64,000 nt of DNA from Nocardiopsis dassonvillei_B (GCF_964273065.1 NZ_OZ186815.1:3224001-3288000); one strand, 5' to 3'. Positions 51,910 to 61,132 are shown, numbered from the stretch's first letter. Made by a program: numbers and translations. Notes: a model not told the origin generated them from the letters alone.

Positions 51910-52912
51910 AGCGGATCCTCGGGTCGAGAACGCCGTACAGGATGTCGGCGACGAGGTTGGCGAGCACCACGAGTGTGCCGCTGAGCATGAGCCAGGCCAT
52001 GACCGCGAACGCGTCCTGGGACTTGACCGCCTCGATGAAGAAGTAGCCCAGGCCGCGCCACTGGAAGATGGTCTCCGTGATGACGACGCCCTCGATGATG
52101 GCGACGATGCCGATGGTGGCCACCGTCACCAGGGGGATGAGCGCGGTGCGCAGCGCATGGCGGCGTACGACCACCCGGTTGGGGACGCCCTTGGCCCGCG
52201 CCAGCCTGACGTAGTCGCTGTTGAGCACTTCCAGCATGGAGGTGCGCTGGTAGCGGCTCCAGGAGGCGAAGCTGGTGAGCATCAGGGTGATGGTGGGGAG
52301 CACCAGGTGGCCGGCCGAGTCCAGGAAGTACTCCCAGCCGGTCATGTTGCTCACCCGGGCCGAGTTGGCCCCGATGGTGTAGAAGAAGCCGGTGCCCGTG
52401 GTCTGGTTGAACCACAGGCCGCCCTCCTTGATCAGCGCGCCCAGCCAGAAGGTCGGCATGGCCAGTGCGAGGAAGCCGATGAAGGTCAGGGTGTAGTCGA
52501 GCTTGGAGTACTGGCGCATGGCGCTGACCACGCCGGACAGGATCGCCAGGCCGAGGGCCGCGACGACGGCTGCGCTGACGAGGCGGATGGTGACGTAGAT
52601 GCTCGACGACAGCTGGGTGCCGATGTCGAACGCAACGCCGCGGACGGAGGGGCCGAACTGGCCTTGGAGGAGGCCGATGTCCCCGTTGCCGCCGATACCC
52701 GTCATCCAGAGCCAGTACCGCTCCGGGATCGACCGGTCGAGGTAGTACCGGGCCTCGGCGGCGGCGATGACCTCGGGGGTGGGCGGGGGCTGCTGCATGC
52801 GCAGATCCGAGAGCGGGTCGCCGCTCAGGTCCACCATCAGGAAGACCAGGACCGACGCCGCCAGGAGCACTGGGATCGCCACGGCGAGGCGACGCGCGGT
52901 GTATACGAGCAT
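51902..52912 (-). CDS. Oligopeptide ABC permease (DppB-like)
   Basis: Protein of 336 residues with six membrane segments. DppB features are the N-terminal LVYTARRLAVAIPVLLAASVLVFLM, the PLSDLRMQQPPPTPE loop, then TLTFIGFLALAMPTFWLG and the EAA loop LNSDYVRLARAKGVPNRVVV, followed by AIIEGVVITETIF. It is the first permease gene after the binding protein, from which it is separated by a strong hairpin. That hairpin may lower expression of the membrane genes relative to the binding protein. Confidence 0.94.
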   Translation of the reverse strand: MLVYTARRLAVAIPVLLAASVLVFLMVDLSGDPLSDLRMQQPPPTPEVIAAAEARYYLDRSIPERYWLWMTGIGGNGDIGLLQGQFGPSVRGVAFDIGTQLSSSIYVTIRLVSAAVVAALGLAILSGVVSAMRQYSKLDYTLTFIGFLALAMPTFWLGALIKEGGLWFNQTTGTGFFYTIGANSARVSNMTGWEYFLDSAGHLVLPTITLMLTSFASWSRYQRTSMLEVLNSDYVRLARAKGVPNRVVVRRHALRTALIPLVTVATIGIVAIIEGVVITETIFQWRGLGYFFIEAVKSQDAFAVMAWLMLSGTLVVLANLVADILYGVLDPRIRYE

Positions 52913-52999
52913 GGGGAAGGTCCTTCGGTGAGCGCTCCGACGTCCGGGCGGGCCCTACCGACCGCCTCGGCGGCGGTGGGCGGGGGCCGGCCTGGGTGA

Positions 53000-53036
53000 G
53001 GCGGCGCCCCGGGGTACGAGACCCCGGGGCGCCGCC
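53000..53036 (-). terminator. Hairpin between the binding-protein and permease genes
   Basis: GGCGGCGCCCCGGGGT and ACCCCGGGGCGCCGCC form a perfect 16-bp stem with an ACGAG loop. Between binding protein and permease it probably attenuates transcription or protects the upstream mRNA. Confidence 0.75.
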
Positions 53037-53090
53037 CTTCAGGCCGTTGCCCGGTCGTTCCCTAAGGAGCGGTGTGTTCCAAGGGGAGCG

Positions 53091-54782
53091 CTATTCGGCG
53101 GCGGACCACTCGGACTGGTTCCAGAGCGCGCGCCGGGACTGGGAGTTGTTGTCGGTGACACCGCTGATGAAGGTGGTGTCGTAGAAGAAGTAGGCGGGCG
53201 TGTCCACCATGGGCAGCACGTAGGCGTCCTCGGCGACCAGGGCCGCGGCCTCGTTCGCGGACACGGCGGACTCCTCGGGGCTGGAGGAGTTCAGCGCGGC
53301 GTCGACGAGCTCGTCCACCTCTTCGTTCTCGTAACCGCCGAAGTTGCTGCCGCTGGTGCTGTGCCAGTACTGGTGCGGGGAGCCGTAGAAGTCCGGCGTG
53401 GTGCTCCAGCCGTAGATCATGAGGTCGTAGTCGGCCTCGGCGAGGGTGCCGCCCAGGTCGTCGGTGGTCTCGATCTCAGCGGTGATGCCGATCTCGGCCA
53501 GGTCGGCCTGGATCAGCTCGGCGATGATCTCACGGGCGACGTGGCCGGCGGTGTAGCGCAGGCGCAGCGGGCGGACGGCCTCGCCGTCCTTCTCCAGGGT
53601 GTCGCCGTTGAGTTCGTAGCCGGCCTCCTCCAGGGCCTCCAGGGCGGCGTCGGTGTCACCGGTGCCCTGGCCGGTCGGCGTGAGGACGTCCTCGTGGAAC
53701 TCGCTGCTGGTGGAGAAGACGTGGTTGGTGCGCGGCTCGATGTCGGGGAACTTCTCGCCGTAGGTCCGGGTGGCGATGTTCGCGACGTCGATGGCGGTGA
53801 AGAGCGCCTGGCGCAGCGCCTTGTCGTCGAGCGGCTCGCTCTTGACGTTGAGGTCGACGTGCTCCCAGCTACCGCCGGACTGGACGCCGTACTCGACGTT
53901 CTCCAGGCTCTCCAGCTGGGTGAGGACGTCATCGGACCAGGTGGCCGGGGCGGCGCCCTGGACCTCTCCGTTGGTCAGCGCCGGGACCCAGCTGCCCTCC
54001 TCGGTGTTGACCTCCAGGATGATCTCGTCGATCCCGGGGGCCTCGCCGTAGTATTCCTCGTTGGCCACCTTGACGACGCGGCCGTCGAGTTCGGGGGTGC
54101 CCTCGAAGATGTAGGGGCCGCCGGAGACGGTGACCGGGCTGGCGTTGAAGAAGTCCGAGGATTCCCGCATGCCCTCGGGGGTGTCGAGGTCGAAGCCCTC
54201 GGCAGCGGCGACGTGCGCCGGGTACAGGCCGTCGACGCCGAAGGTGAACCAGCCGGGGAACTGGGCGTCCTCCTTGAGCGTCACGGTGACGGTCTTGCCG
54301 TCCTCGGAGCCCTCCACGCTCTCGATGAGGGACTCCAGGGTGGAGCCGCGGGAGTTGCAGCCGTCCGAGCACAGCTCGTCGTCGCCGCTGTTCATCTTCC
54401 ACTGCCAGATGAAGTCGTCGGCGTCGATGGGCTCGCCGTCGCTCCAGTTGGCGTCCGGGTTGATCTGGTACTCCCAGGAGAGCTGGTCGCCCTCGATCAG
54501 CTCGGGGGTGTTGACGATGAGGTCGGTGTTCCACTCCCACTGGCCTTCGGGGTTCCAGAAACCGGTCACCGGAAGGACGTCGTGGAGCATCTGGATCACA
54601 TAGACGGAGCCGCCCTCGGGGGCGTTGTGGTTCCATCCGCCGCCGGGCTGGTTGATGATCCAGGTGACCGAGGTCGCGCCCTCGGCGCCGCCCCCGTCCT
54701 GCGGCGGGGAGCAGGCGCTCACGGCGAGCACGGCCGAAACGCCGACGGCCGCGGCCCCCAGCATTTTCCTACGAATCTGCAT
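53091..54782 (-). CDS. Peptide ABC substrate-binding lipoprotein
   Basis: Protein of 563 residues. The lipoprotein signal is MLGAAAVGVSAVLAVSACSPP, lipobox VSAC. It has the SBP_bac_5 fold: the mouth region SVTWIINQPGGGWNHNAPEG, WEYQINPDANWSDGEPIDADDFIWQW, the hinge GAPATWSDDVLTQL and the C-terminal GWSTTPDFYGSPHQYWHST. It binds peptides or related polar ligands on the outer face. The gene leads the operon, separated from the permeases by a hairpin. The region upstream is long and AT-rich and may hold a regulator site. Confidence 0.93.
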   Translation of the reverse strand: MQIRRKMLGAAAVGVSAVLAVSACSPPQDGGGAEGATSVTWIINQPGGGWNHNAPEGGSVYVIQMLHDVLPVTGFWNPEGQWEWNTDLIVNTPELIEGDQLSWEYQINPDANWSDGEPIDADDFIWQWKMNSGDDELCSDGCNSRGSTLESLIESVEGSEDGKTVTVTLKEDAQFPGWFTFGVDGLYPAHVAAAEGFDLDTPEGMRESSDFFNASPVTVSGGPYIFEGTPELDGRVVKVANEEYYGEAPGIDEIILEVNTEEGSWVPALTNGEVQGAAPATWSDDVLTQLESLENVEYGVQSGGSWEHVDLNVKSEPLDDKALRQALFTAIDVANIATRTYGEKFPDIEPRTNHVFSTSSEFHEDVLTPTGQGTGDTDAALEALEEAGYELNGDTLEKDGEAVRPLRLRYTAGHVAREIIAELIQADLAEIGITAEIETTDDLGGTLAEADYDLMIYGWSTTPDFYGSPHQYWHSTSGSNFGGYENEEVDELVDAALNSSSPEESAVSANEAAALVAEDAYVLPMVDTPAYFFYDTTFISGVTDNNSQSRRALWNQSEWSAAE

Positions 54783-55479
54783 CAGTCACACCCTTGATCA
54801 CTAATACGAACCTTCAGTGGGGGATGGAGCGGTTCGCACAGTCCCCACCGAACTTAGGCGATTAGTCGATTAGAAGACCATCGAGTGAAATGTCTGTATA
54901 GCCCCAATGCCGGATTCGTGACCCATCCGCAACCGGTTCGCGCCCATCGACCTCGGACGTCGACATCAGGCGACAACGCAGCCGTAACAGGACGACGAGC
55001 CCCGCGTTTCCCCAGGCCAGACAGTCCCGCCAGAGCGGAACTCAGCACCCGGGATTCGGACACACCAGAAATAGGAAGACGCAAAAGCATTGTAGTCAAC
55101 ATTGTTTACTTAAAAGTAAACGATGTTTGACTACGCAAGGCACCCCTTTGGTCACAACCCAAAAAACGGACATACAGACACGAACAATGAATTCAGGCGG
55201 AAAGATCCCGCCTTCGTTCGGGGGTGCCATGAAAGCGAGAGGATCATGGAAAGATGGGATGACATGATGTCAAAAGGACCCCGGGAGCCACCGCCCCCTC
55301 GCCGGGCGCCCCTCCCCGGAAAACCCCTCCCCGGACCACCCGCAGGTCGCGGGCTTCCCCTGCGGCGAACCCGTCATCCAGGTGTCCGAAACCACCGTGG
55401 GCACCCCTGGGGAGCCGATAAAGTCGACAGCGGCGGCCATCACCGCCGACTCCAGACCGCAGCGAGGAAGGCCCCTGCC
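54783..55479. other. Long intergenic region with AT-rich centre
   Basis: Nearly 700 bp between divergent genes. The part 54850-55260 is clearly lower in GC than its neighbours. Small features are a GATTAG-TC-GATTAG repeat near 54866 and the 43-bp inverted repeat listed separately. I find no convincing gene; open frames from 55123 have poor composition. Confidence 0.5.
55092..55134. promoter_or_regulatory. 43-bp AT-rich inverted repeat
   Basis: GTAGTCAACATTGTTTACTT and AAGTAAACGATGTTTGACTAC are near-perfect inverted copies (one mismatch, one extra T) around an AA centre. The element is unusually AT-rich for this genome and lies 310 bp ahead of the peptide-binding gene and 350 bp ahead of the gene at 55480. 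It is a strong candidate for a large operator or hairpin. Confidence 0.6.
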
Positions 55480-55956
55480 GTGTCCGAAAACGTGCGCCTC
55501 GTCTGTCCCTCGGGCCGCAAGCACGCGGAGCTGTGGGGCGGCTACCTCCTGGCGGCCCTGGGTCTCGCCGCCATCGCGCTCGACCCCGGCCACTGGGCCA
55601 ACATCACGCTCGGCGTGCTGCTGCTCCTCCTCGGCGGCGGCCTCGCGGCCCACGGCCACCTCTTCGTCAAGGCCCCCGTGCTGGAGATCTCGGACGGGGA
55701 GTTCCACTACCGCCGCGGCAGCTACGAGGTCAGCGTGCCCTTCGGGGACATCGGCTCCTACTACCTGCTTCCCGGGGGCGTGCGCTCCCTGGGCCTGTGC
55801 GACACCGCGGGCCGTCCCAAGCGCTTCCCGTCCTTGCAGAGCCGCCGCACCTCCCGCGCCTACCTCCCCCTGACCGGGATCACCAGCCCGGCCAAGGTCG
55901 AGGCGTTCATGGCGCTGGCGGGCATCCCGCCGCGCAAGCGCTCCCTGTCCTCCTGA
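55480..55956 (+). CDS. Small membrane protein with a PH-like C-terminal domain
   Basis: Protein of 158 residues from GTG 55480 (GAGGAAGG upstream). Two adjacent membrane segments lie at residues about 20 to 60 (YLLAALGLAAIALDPG, ITLGVLLLLLGGGLAAHG). The C-terminal half is strand-rich: VLEISDGEFHYRRGSYEVSV, IGSYYLLPGGVRSLGLCD, RFPSLQSRRTSRAYLPLTG. It resembles STM3941-type membrane proteins with a PH-like module. Function is unknown. The gene stands alone, and the following 180 bp have no strong hairpin. Confidence 0.65.
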   Translation: MSENVRLVCPSGRKHAELWGGYLLAALGLAAIALDPGHWANITLGVLLLLLGGGLAAHGHLFVKAPVLEISDGEFHYRRGSYEVSVPFGDIGSYYLLPGGVRSLGLCDTAGRPKRFPSLQSRRTSRAYLPLTGITSPAKVEAFMALAGIPPRKRSLSS

Positions 55957-56154
55957 CACCGGGCCCCGGGAACCGCCCCGCACCGCCGGCCCGCCGTACG
56001 GGCCCGGGCCGCCCCTCGTCACCCGATAACGGCCTGACCGAAACTGGGGAACACAACGGCACGTAGTCGGGCGTCTCAGTCCACAACAGGTGAATTCGCA
56101 CCACGCGCCCCACGGACATACCGTCGCAAGCCCGGGTCATCTACCCTCGGTTGG

Positions 56155-56769
56155 GTGACGCAGTCCAGAATCACCGCAATCCTGACCGTAGCGGGGATGC
56201 TCGCGGCCATGTGGGTCTTCGAGATCCTCGACTTCTTCATGCTCGGATCCCTCGACTACCGGTTCGGCCTGCACTCCTGGGACCCCGGGGCGCCCTGGAC
56301 CGTCCTCACCGCGCCGTTCATGCACGGCAACTTCCAGCACCTCGTGGGCAACTCGCTGCCCTTCCTCGTGCTGGGCTCGCTCGTGGCCTTCAGCGGGCTG
56401 TCCCGCCTCCTGTTGACCACCCTGATCGTCACACTGGTCAGCGGGGTGGGGATCTGGCTCTTCAGTGCGCCCGCCACCGTCACCGTGGGCGCCAGCGGAC
56501 TGGTCTTCGGCTACTTCGGCTACACCGTCCTGCGCGGCATCATCGAGCGCCGGACCGTCGACATCGTCATCATGATCTGCGTCGTGCTCTTCTACGGCAC
56601 CATGATCTGGGGTGTGCTCCCGCAGTACCCCGGGGTGTCGTGGCAGGCACACCTGTTCGGCTTCATCGGCGGGCTGGTCGCCGCCTACGTCCTGCCCAGG
56701 CGGGAGAAGCGGAGCCAGCTCGACCCGCGGCGCCAGCCCGGGGCGCAGGGCGGCTACTACGCGCCCTGA
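56155..56769 (+). CDS. Rhomboid-family intramembrane serine protease
   Basis: Protein of 204 residues from GTG 56155. Six membrane segments contain the rhomboid signs: APFMHGNFQHLVGNSLPFLVL (Asn and His of the oxyanion site), the catalytic Ser in VGASGLVFGYFGY (GASG) and the catalytic His in QAHLFGFIGGLVAAYV. Rhomboids cut transmembrane substrates within the bilayer. The C terminus is basic (RREKRSQLDPRRQPG). A 17-bp perfect terminator follows. Confidence 0.92.
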   Translation: MTQSRITAILTVAGMLAAMWVFEILDFFMLGSLDYRFGLHSWDPGAPWTVLTAPFMHGNFQHLVGNSLPFLVLGSLVAFSGLSRLLLTTLIVTLVSGVGIWLFSAPATVTVGASGLVFGYFGYTVLRGIIERRTVDIVIMICVVLFYGTMIWGVLPQYPGVSWQAHLFGFIGGLVAAYVLPRREKRSQLDPRRQPGAQGGYYAP

Positions 56770-56786
56770 GCCGGTACCGGAAGCAC

Positions 56787-56822
56787 GGGGGCCCCGGAAT
56801 CCGCACGGATTCCGGGGCCCCC
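56787..56822. terminator. Bidirectional terminator between rhomboid and betaine operon
   Basis: GGGGGCCCCGGAATCCG pairs perfectly with CGGATTCCGGGGCCCCC across a CA loop (17-bp stem), between convergent genes. Confidence 0.8.
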
Positions 56823-56870
56823 GCCGTCCGCACACGGCCCCCGGGTCGGGGGAGGCCGCGGACGGGACCG

Positions 56871-57809
56871 TCAGGAGAAGTCCAGGCCCTCGGCGGCGTC
56901 GCCCAGGGTGCGCTCCAGGAACCCGGGGTTCTCCGCCAGCCAGCTGCGGGCACCCGCAAGCTGGTCGTCCGCGTACTCCTCCAGAACCGTCACCTCCAGG
57001 GTGGCCAGCTCCTCGTCGCTCATCTCCCAGGCCTGCATCCACTCGGTGAGCTCGGGGAAGTCCTCGCCGAAGCCCGCGCGGCCCACGGCGTGGATCTCCT
57101 CGGAACCGCCCATCAGACCCTCGGGGTCCTCCAGGTCCTTCAGGTCGTGCTTGGCGTAGACCGGGTGCGGACGCCACAGGGTGACGACGATCGGCTCCTC
57201 GTCGGCGATCGCCGATTCCAGCTCCGCCAGCATCGCCGCGGTGGACGACTCGACGAGCTCGTAGTCGCCGTCCAGGCCGTAGCCCGGCATCGCCTCCTCC
57301 TTGGTGACCCGGGTCAGGCCCGCGCCCGACTCGATGCCGACGATGCGGCCGCCGAACTCGTCGGCCATGCCCTCGAGGTCGGCGATGGTGTCGACGTCCT
57401 CCACGTAGGAGGGCACCGTGATGGTCAGCTTGGCGTTGTCGTACCAGGTGCCGAGGTCCTCCAGCTGCTCGCCGTAGTCCTCCCAGTAGTCGGCGTGGGT
57501 GACCGGCAGCCAGGTGTCCAGGTACATGTCCAGGTCACCGTTGGCGGTGCCCTGGTACATGGGGGCGACGTCCACGTCGGTGACCGTGACGTCGTAGCCC
57601 TTCTCCTCCAGGATGACCTGCCACAGGGCGGTGACCGCGATGCCCTCCTCCCAGGCGATCCGACCGATCTCGATCTCCTGGGCGTCACCACCGCCCTCGC
57701 CTTCGCCGGGGCCCGTCAGGTCCTGTCCACCGCCGCCGCAGGCGGTGAGGAGGAGGACCGTGCTCATTCCGGCGGCGGACAGCGCGGCGGTGCGCTTTCG
57801 GGTGTACAT
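56871..57809 (-). CDS. proX: Glycine betaine/proline-type substrate-binding lipoprotein
   Basis: Protein of 312 residues. The lipoprotein signal is AALSAAGMSTVLLLTACGG (lipobox LTAC). The fold is OpuAC/ProX-like: IEIGRIAWEEGIAVTALWQV, MYQGTANGDLDMYLDTWLP, the aromatic-rich WYDNAKLTITVPSYVEDVD, and TLWRPHPVYAKHDL for betaine-like cation binding by aromatic residues. It captures glycine betaine or a related quaternary amine. It is the last gene of the operon, 74 bp after the permease. Confidence 0.92.
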   Translation of the reverse strand: MYTRKRTAALSAAGMSTVLLLTACGGGGQDLTGPGEGEGGGDAQEIEIGRIAWEEGIAVTALWQVILEEKGYDVTVTDVDVAPMYQGTANGDLDMYLDTWLPVTHADYWEDYGEQLEDLGTWYDNAKLTITVPSYVEDVDTIADLEGMADEFGGRIVGIESGAGLTRVTKEEAMPGYGLDGDYELVESSTAAMLAELESAIADEEPIVVTLWRPHPVYAKHDLKDLEDPEGLMGGSEEIHAVGRAGFGEDFPELTEWMQAWEMSDEELATLEVTVLEEYADDQLAGARSWLAENPGFLERTLGDAAEGLDFS

Positions 57810-57883
57810 CGTGGGGTTCCTTCCCTTGGGGAATCCGGCTCCGGCGGGCCGTGTGCGGTCGGCCCGCCGGGTGCGGGGCGTGC

Positions 57884-59116
57884 TCAGGCCGAGGAGACGG
57901 CGGCGCGCCCCTGCGGGCTCTTGCGGGTGATGGCCGCCGTGAGGCGGTCCAGGAAGATGGCCAGCACCACCACGGCGATCCCGGCCTCGAAGCCGAGTGC
58001 GCCGTCGTTGCGGCTGATCCCCTGGTAGACCTGGCTTCCCAGACCGCCGGCGCCGACCATGCCGGCGATGACGACCATGGACAGGCCGAGCATGATGACC
58101 TGGTTGACGCCGGCCATGATGGTCGGCAGGGCCAGGGGCAGCTGGATGCCGGTGAGGATCTTGCGGCCCGGGGCGCCGAACGCCTCGCCCGCCTCCACCA
58201 GCTCCCTGTCGATCTGGCGGATGCCCAGTTCCGTGAGGCGCACGCCGGGCGGCATCGCGAACACGATGGTCGCGACCACGCCGGGGACCGAGCCGATGGA
58301 GAAGAAGAAGATCGCCGGGATCAGGTACACGAACGCGGGCAGCGTCTGCATCAGGTCCAGGACCGGCTTGACGATCTTGCTGACCAGGTCGTTGTAGGCG
58401 GCCAGGACGCCGATCGGGATCGCGATGGCCACCGCGATGGCGCTGGCCACCAGCACCAGGCCCAGGGTGTCCATGGCGTTGTCCCACTGGCCGACCGAGG
58501 CCACCAGGGCCAGCGCGACCAGGGCGAACGCGCCCATCCGCCACCCGGCCACCGAGTACGCGAGCAGGCTCAGCAGCAGGATCATCAGCAGGGACCGGGG
58601 CTCGGTCACGAGCGCGGGCAGCAGCAGCCAGCCCAGGAGGATCACGGCCAGCCAGCCTCCGGCCACGACCGCCGTGCGCCTGCGCGCCCCCGGGTCCACC
58701 GCCCCCGACACCGTGACGGCGGCCAGGAACAGCAGCGAGACGACGAAGTAGGAGTCGACGTACTGGTCGAACAGGTTCATCGCCCACAGGAACAGGAAGG
58801 GCGGCATGGCGTTGACGATCGTGTCCACCAGGCCGAACCACGCCTGGAGGATGTAGAGCACCGAGACCGTGCCGACCGTCGCCGCCAGCGGGACGCGGTG
58901 CGAGCGCAGCAGCGGTACCGCGATGATCACCGCGGCGATGAACGTGAGCTGGGCGGCCGCCGGGTCGGAGAAGAAGCCCGACAGGACGGACACGGCCCAG
59001 CGGATGAACTCGCCGGTGGCGTCGAAGACCGGGCCGAAGTGGGCCTTGAGCCAGCGGTTGAACGCCTCGAAGCCCTCGCCGATCGGCAGGGCGGGCGGGA
59101 AGTCGACGGGGGTCAC
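57884..59116 (-). CDS. proW: Glycine betaine ABC permease
   Basis: Protein of 410 residues. The first part has two to three membrane segments (FFSDPAAAQLTFIAAVIIAV and so on), followed by a long central region of more segments and the ProW signature VLDLMQTLPAFVYLIPAIFFFSIG, then the EAA loop LVEAGEAFGAPGRKILTGI. ProW proteins normally have about 350 residues, so the N-terminal membrane part is longer than usual. It overlaps the ATPase stop by 4 bp (GTGA), and start GTG 59116 fits that overlap. Confidence 0.92.
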   Translation of the reverse strand: MTPVDFPPALPIGEGFEAFNRWLKAHFGPVFDATGEFIRWAVSVLSGFFSDPAAAQLTFIAAVIIAVPLLRSHRVPLAATVGTVSVLYILQAWFGLVDTIVNAMPPFLFLWAMNLFDQYVDSYFVVSLLFLAAVTVSGAVDPGARRRTAVVAGGWLAVILLGWLLLPALVTEPRSLLMILLLSLLAYSVAGWRMGAFALVALALVASVGQWDNAMDTLGLVLVASAIAVAIAIPIGVLAAYNDLVSKIVKPVLDLMQTLPAFVYLIPAIFFFSIGSVPGVVATIVFAMPPGVRLTELGIRQIDRELVEAGEAFGAPGRKILTGIQLPLALPTIMAGVNQVIMLGLSMVVIAGMVGAGGLGSQVYQGISRNDGALGFEAGIAVVVLAIFLDRLTAAITRKSPQGRAAVSSA

Positions 59117-60132
59117 GGCCTCTCCTTCCCCGACGCGAGGGCGGCGAGCACGGACGTGCGCGAGGCGGTGCCCAGCACGCTGCCGTCCTCGTCGACCACG
59201 CGGACGAGCTCGGATCGGGCCATGTCGGTGTACAGGTCGGCGATGGGCGTGTCGGCCGCGACCTGCGGCGCGGACGCGCCCGCGGTGGCCCGGGGGTCCA
59301 GGGCCGCGGCCGCGGTCAGCACCCGGGTGCGGTCGACGTCCTCGGTGAACCGCTCGACGTAGTCGTTGGCGGGCTCGTTGAGGATCTCCTGCGCGGTGCC
59401 GATCTGGGCGACCCGGCCGTCCCGCAGGACGCAGACGCGGTCGCCCAGGCGCATGGCCTCGTTGAGGTCGTGGGTGATGAAGATGATGGTCTTGCCCAGG
59501 GTCTTCTGGAGTTCCAGCAGCTGGGTCTGCATGTCCCGCCGGATCAGCGGGTCGAGCGCGCTGAACGCCTCGTCCATCAGGATGATGTCGGTGTCGGCGG
59601 CCAGGGCGCGGGCCAGGCCGACGCGCTGCTGCATGCCGCCCGACAGCTGGTGCGGGTACTTGTCCTCCCAGCCGGCCAGGCCCACCAGCTCCAGGGTCTC
59701 CCCGGCGCGGGCGGCCCGCTCGGCGCGGGGCTCGCCGCGCAGCTCGAGGCCGTAGGCGGCGTTCTCCAGCACCGTCCGGTGCGGCAGCAGCGCGAAGTGC
59801 TGGAAGACCATGCTGATCTTCTCGCCGCGCAGCTTCAGGAGGTCCTTCCTGCCCAGGGCCGTGATGTCGACACCGTCGACCTCCACTGATCCCGAGGTGG
59901 GTTCCAGCAGGCCGTTGAGCATGCGGATGAGGGTGGACTTGCCCGAACCGGACAGGCCCATGACGACGAAGATCTCGCCCGGCTCGACGTCGAAGGAGAC
60001 GTCGATGACCGCGGCGGTGACATCGAGGTCGGCGATGGTGTCGCGGTGACTGCCGTCGGCGAGCCGCTCTACGGCGGCTCCGGCCTGTCTACCGAACACC
60101 TTGTACAGGTGGTCTGCTCGTACTGCTGGCAC
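59113..60132 (-). CDS. proV: Glycine betaine ABC ATPase
   Basis: Protein of 339 residues. N-terminal VRADHLYKVFG begins the ABC domain; Walker A is GLSGSGKSTLI, Q-loop FQHFALLPHRT, signature QLSGGMQQRVGLARAL, Walker B IILMDEAFSALD and H-loop IFITHDLNEAM. The C-terminal region (IADLYTDMARSELVRVVDED, then VLGTASRTSVLAAL) is a single CBS-like module of the kind that senses ionic strength in OpuA/ProV. Osmotic control of transport at this domain is therefore plausible. It is the first gene of the operon. Confidence 0.93.
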   Translation of the reverse strand: MPAVRADHLYKVFGRQAGAAVERLADGSHRDTIADLDVTAAVIDVSFDVEPGEIFVVMGLSGSGKSTLIRMLNGLLEPTSGSVEVDGVDITALGRKDLLKLRGEKISMVFQHFALLPHRTVLENAAYGLELRGEPRAERAARAGETLELVGLAGWEDKYPHQLSGGMQQRVGLARALAADTDIILMDEAFSALDPLIRRDMQTQLLELQKTLGKTIIFITHDLNEAMRLGDRVCVLRDGRVAQIGTAQEILNEPANDYVERFTEDVDRTRVLTAAAALDPRATAGASAPQVAADTPIADLYTDMARSELVRVVDEDGSVLGTASRTSVLAALASGKERP

Positions 60133-60403
60133 GGTCTCCTCTACGGGGCTGTCCCGGCCGCGGAGCAGGCGGGTTTCCCCGATCGCCGACCCGCGGGCTC
60201 TTCAGGCGGCCGGCCCGCGCAGAGCCCCCCGGTGTGCGCCCCTGGAGGGGTTCGGACCAGCACCTGGTTCACGTCGGGTGGCAACGTTACCGAGATGCGT
60301 ACCTACAGTTCAGACGGCATGTAACCGGCAAATAACATGTTTAAACGTCATAAAAACGGTCCGTCGACCGTGCTGGGGGTTTGCATCTTCGCAGGACAGC
60401 GAT
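60133..60403. other. Upstream region of the betaine operon
   Basis: About 270 bp before two dyads. A local AT-rich part (60310-60360) contains the 8-bp palindrome GTTTAAAC, a possible promoter region. No coding signal is visible. Confidence 0.4.
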
Positions 60404-60448
60404 ATGTGATCTATACCACATCGGGTTATGACGTGATCTGCGCCACAT
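60404..60448. promoter_or_regulatory. Two tandem GntR-like sites upstream of the betaine operon
   Basis: ATGTGATCTATACCACAT (60404-60421) and ACGTGATCTGCGCCACAT (60431-60448) match at 14 of 18 positions in direct orientation, 27 bp between starts. TGATCTATACCA resembles the TGGTCTAGACCA type of GntR/HutC (DasR-like) operator at 10 of 12 positions. They lie about 280 bp upstream of proV. Confidence 0.5.
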
Positions 60449-60521
60449 ATAGGTGACAGGGGTGCCATACGACGGTATGTGCCGACACAACAACCTAACG
60501 TCACACCTGCGGATGCGACAG

Positions 60522-60544
60522 ACCCCGGCCGGGAAAGCCGGGGT
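60522..60544 (-). terminator. dcd terminator
   Basis: ACCCCGGC and GCCGGGGT pair around CGGGAAA, 7 bp after the dcd stop on its strand. Confidence 0.6.
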
Positions 60545-60550
60545 GCCGCG

Positions 60551-61132
60551 TCAGGAATCGATGTGCGCGCGGGTGAACTTCAGGTGCGAGCGAGAGGGCG
60601 TCGGGCCCCGCTGCCCCTGGTAGCGCGAGCCGTACTCCGCGGAGCCGTAGGGGTGCTCGGCGGGCGAGGTCAGCCGGAACATGCACAGCTGGCCGATCTT
60701 CATACCGGGGTACAGCTTGATCGGCAGTGTCGCGACGTTGGAGAGCTCCAGGGTCACGTGCCCGGAGAAGCCCGGATCGATGAAGCCGGCGGTGGAGTGG
60801 GTCAGCAGCCCCAGCCGCCCGAGCGAACTCTTGCCCTCCAGCCGGCTGGCGATGTCGTCGGGCAGGGTCACCACCTCGTAGGTGGACGCCAGCACGAACT
60901 CGCCGGGGTGCAGGATGAAGGCGTCGTCGGCATCGGCCTCGACCAACCGGGTCAGGTCCGGCTGCTCGACCGAGGGGTCGATGTGCGGGTACTTGTGGTT
61001 CTCGAAGACCCGGAAGAACCGGTCCAGGCGCACGTCGATGCTGGACGGCTGGACCAGGCCGGGGTCGAAGGGGTCGATCCGGACCCGCCCGGAGTCGATT
61101 TCGGACCTGATATCGCGATCGGAGAGCAACAC
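60551..61132 (-). CDS. dcd: dCTP deaminase
   Basis: Protein of 193 residues. Motifs include the Dcd N terminus MLLSDRDIRSEID, the nucleotide-binding loop QPSSIDVRLDRFFRVF, EFVLASTYEVVTLPDD, GKSSLGRLGLLTHSTAGF and the catalytic Glu region FSGHVTLELSN, ending in the conserved tail SRYQGQRGPTPSRSHLKF. It converts dCTP to dUTP; actinobacterial homologues can also cleave dUTP to dUMP. The gene is next to a tRNA-Gly on the other strand. A short hairpin follows its stop. Confidence 0.95.
   Translation of the reverse strand: MLLSDRDIRSEIDSGRVRIDPFDPGLVQPSSIDVRLDRFFRVFENHKYPHIDPSVEQPDLTRLVEADADDAFILHPGEFVLASTYEVVTLPDDIASRLEGKSSLGRLGLLTHSTAGFIDPGFSGHVTLELSNVATLPIKLYPGMKIGQLCMFRLTSPAEHPYGSAEYGSRYQGQRGPTPSRSHLKFTRAHIDS

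Noticed and set aside
55123..55479. N-terminal extension of the membrane protein to 55123
   Set aside because: Composition in this part is not actinobacterial coding, while the GTG at 55480 has a ribosome site and a normal start.
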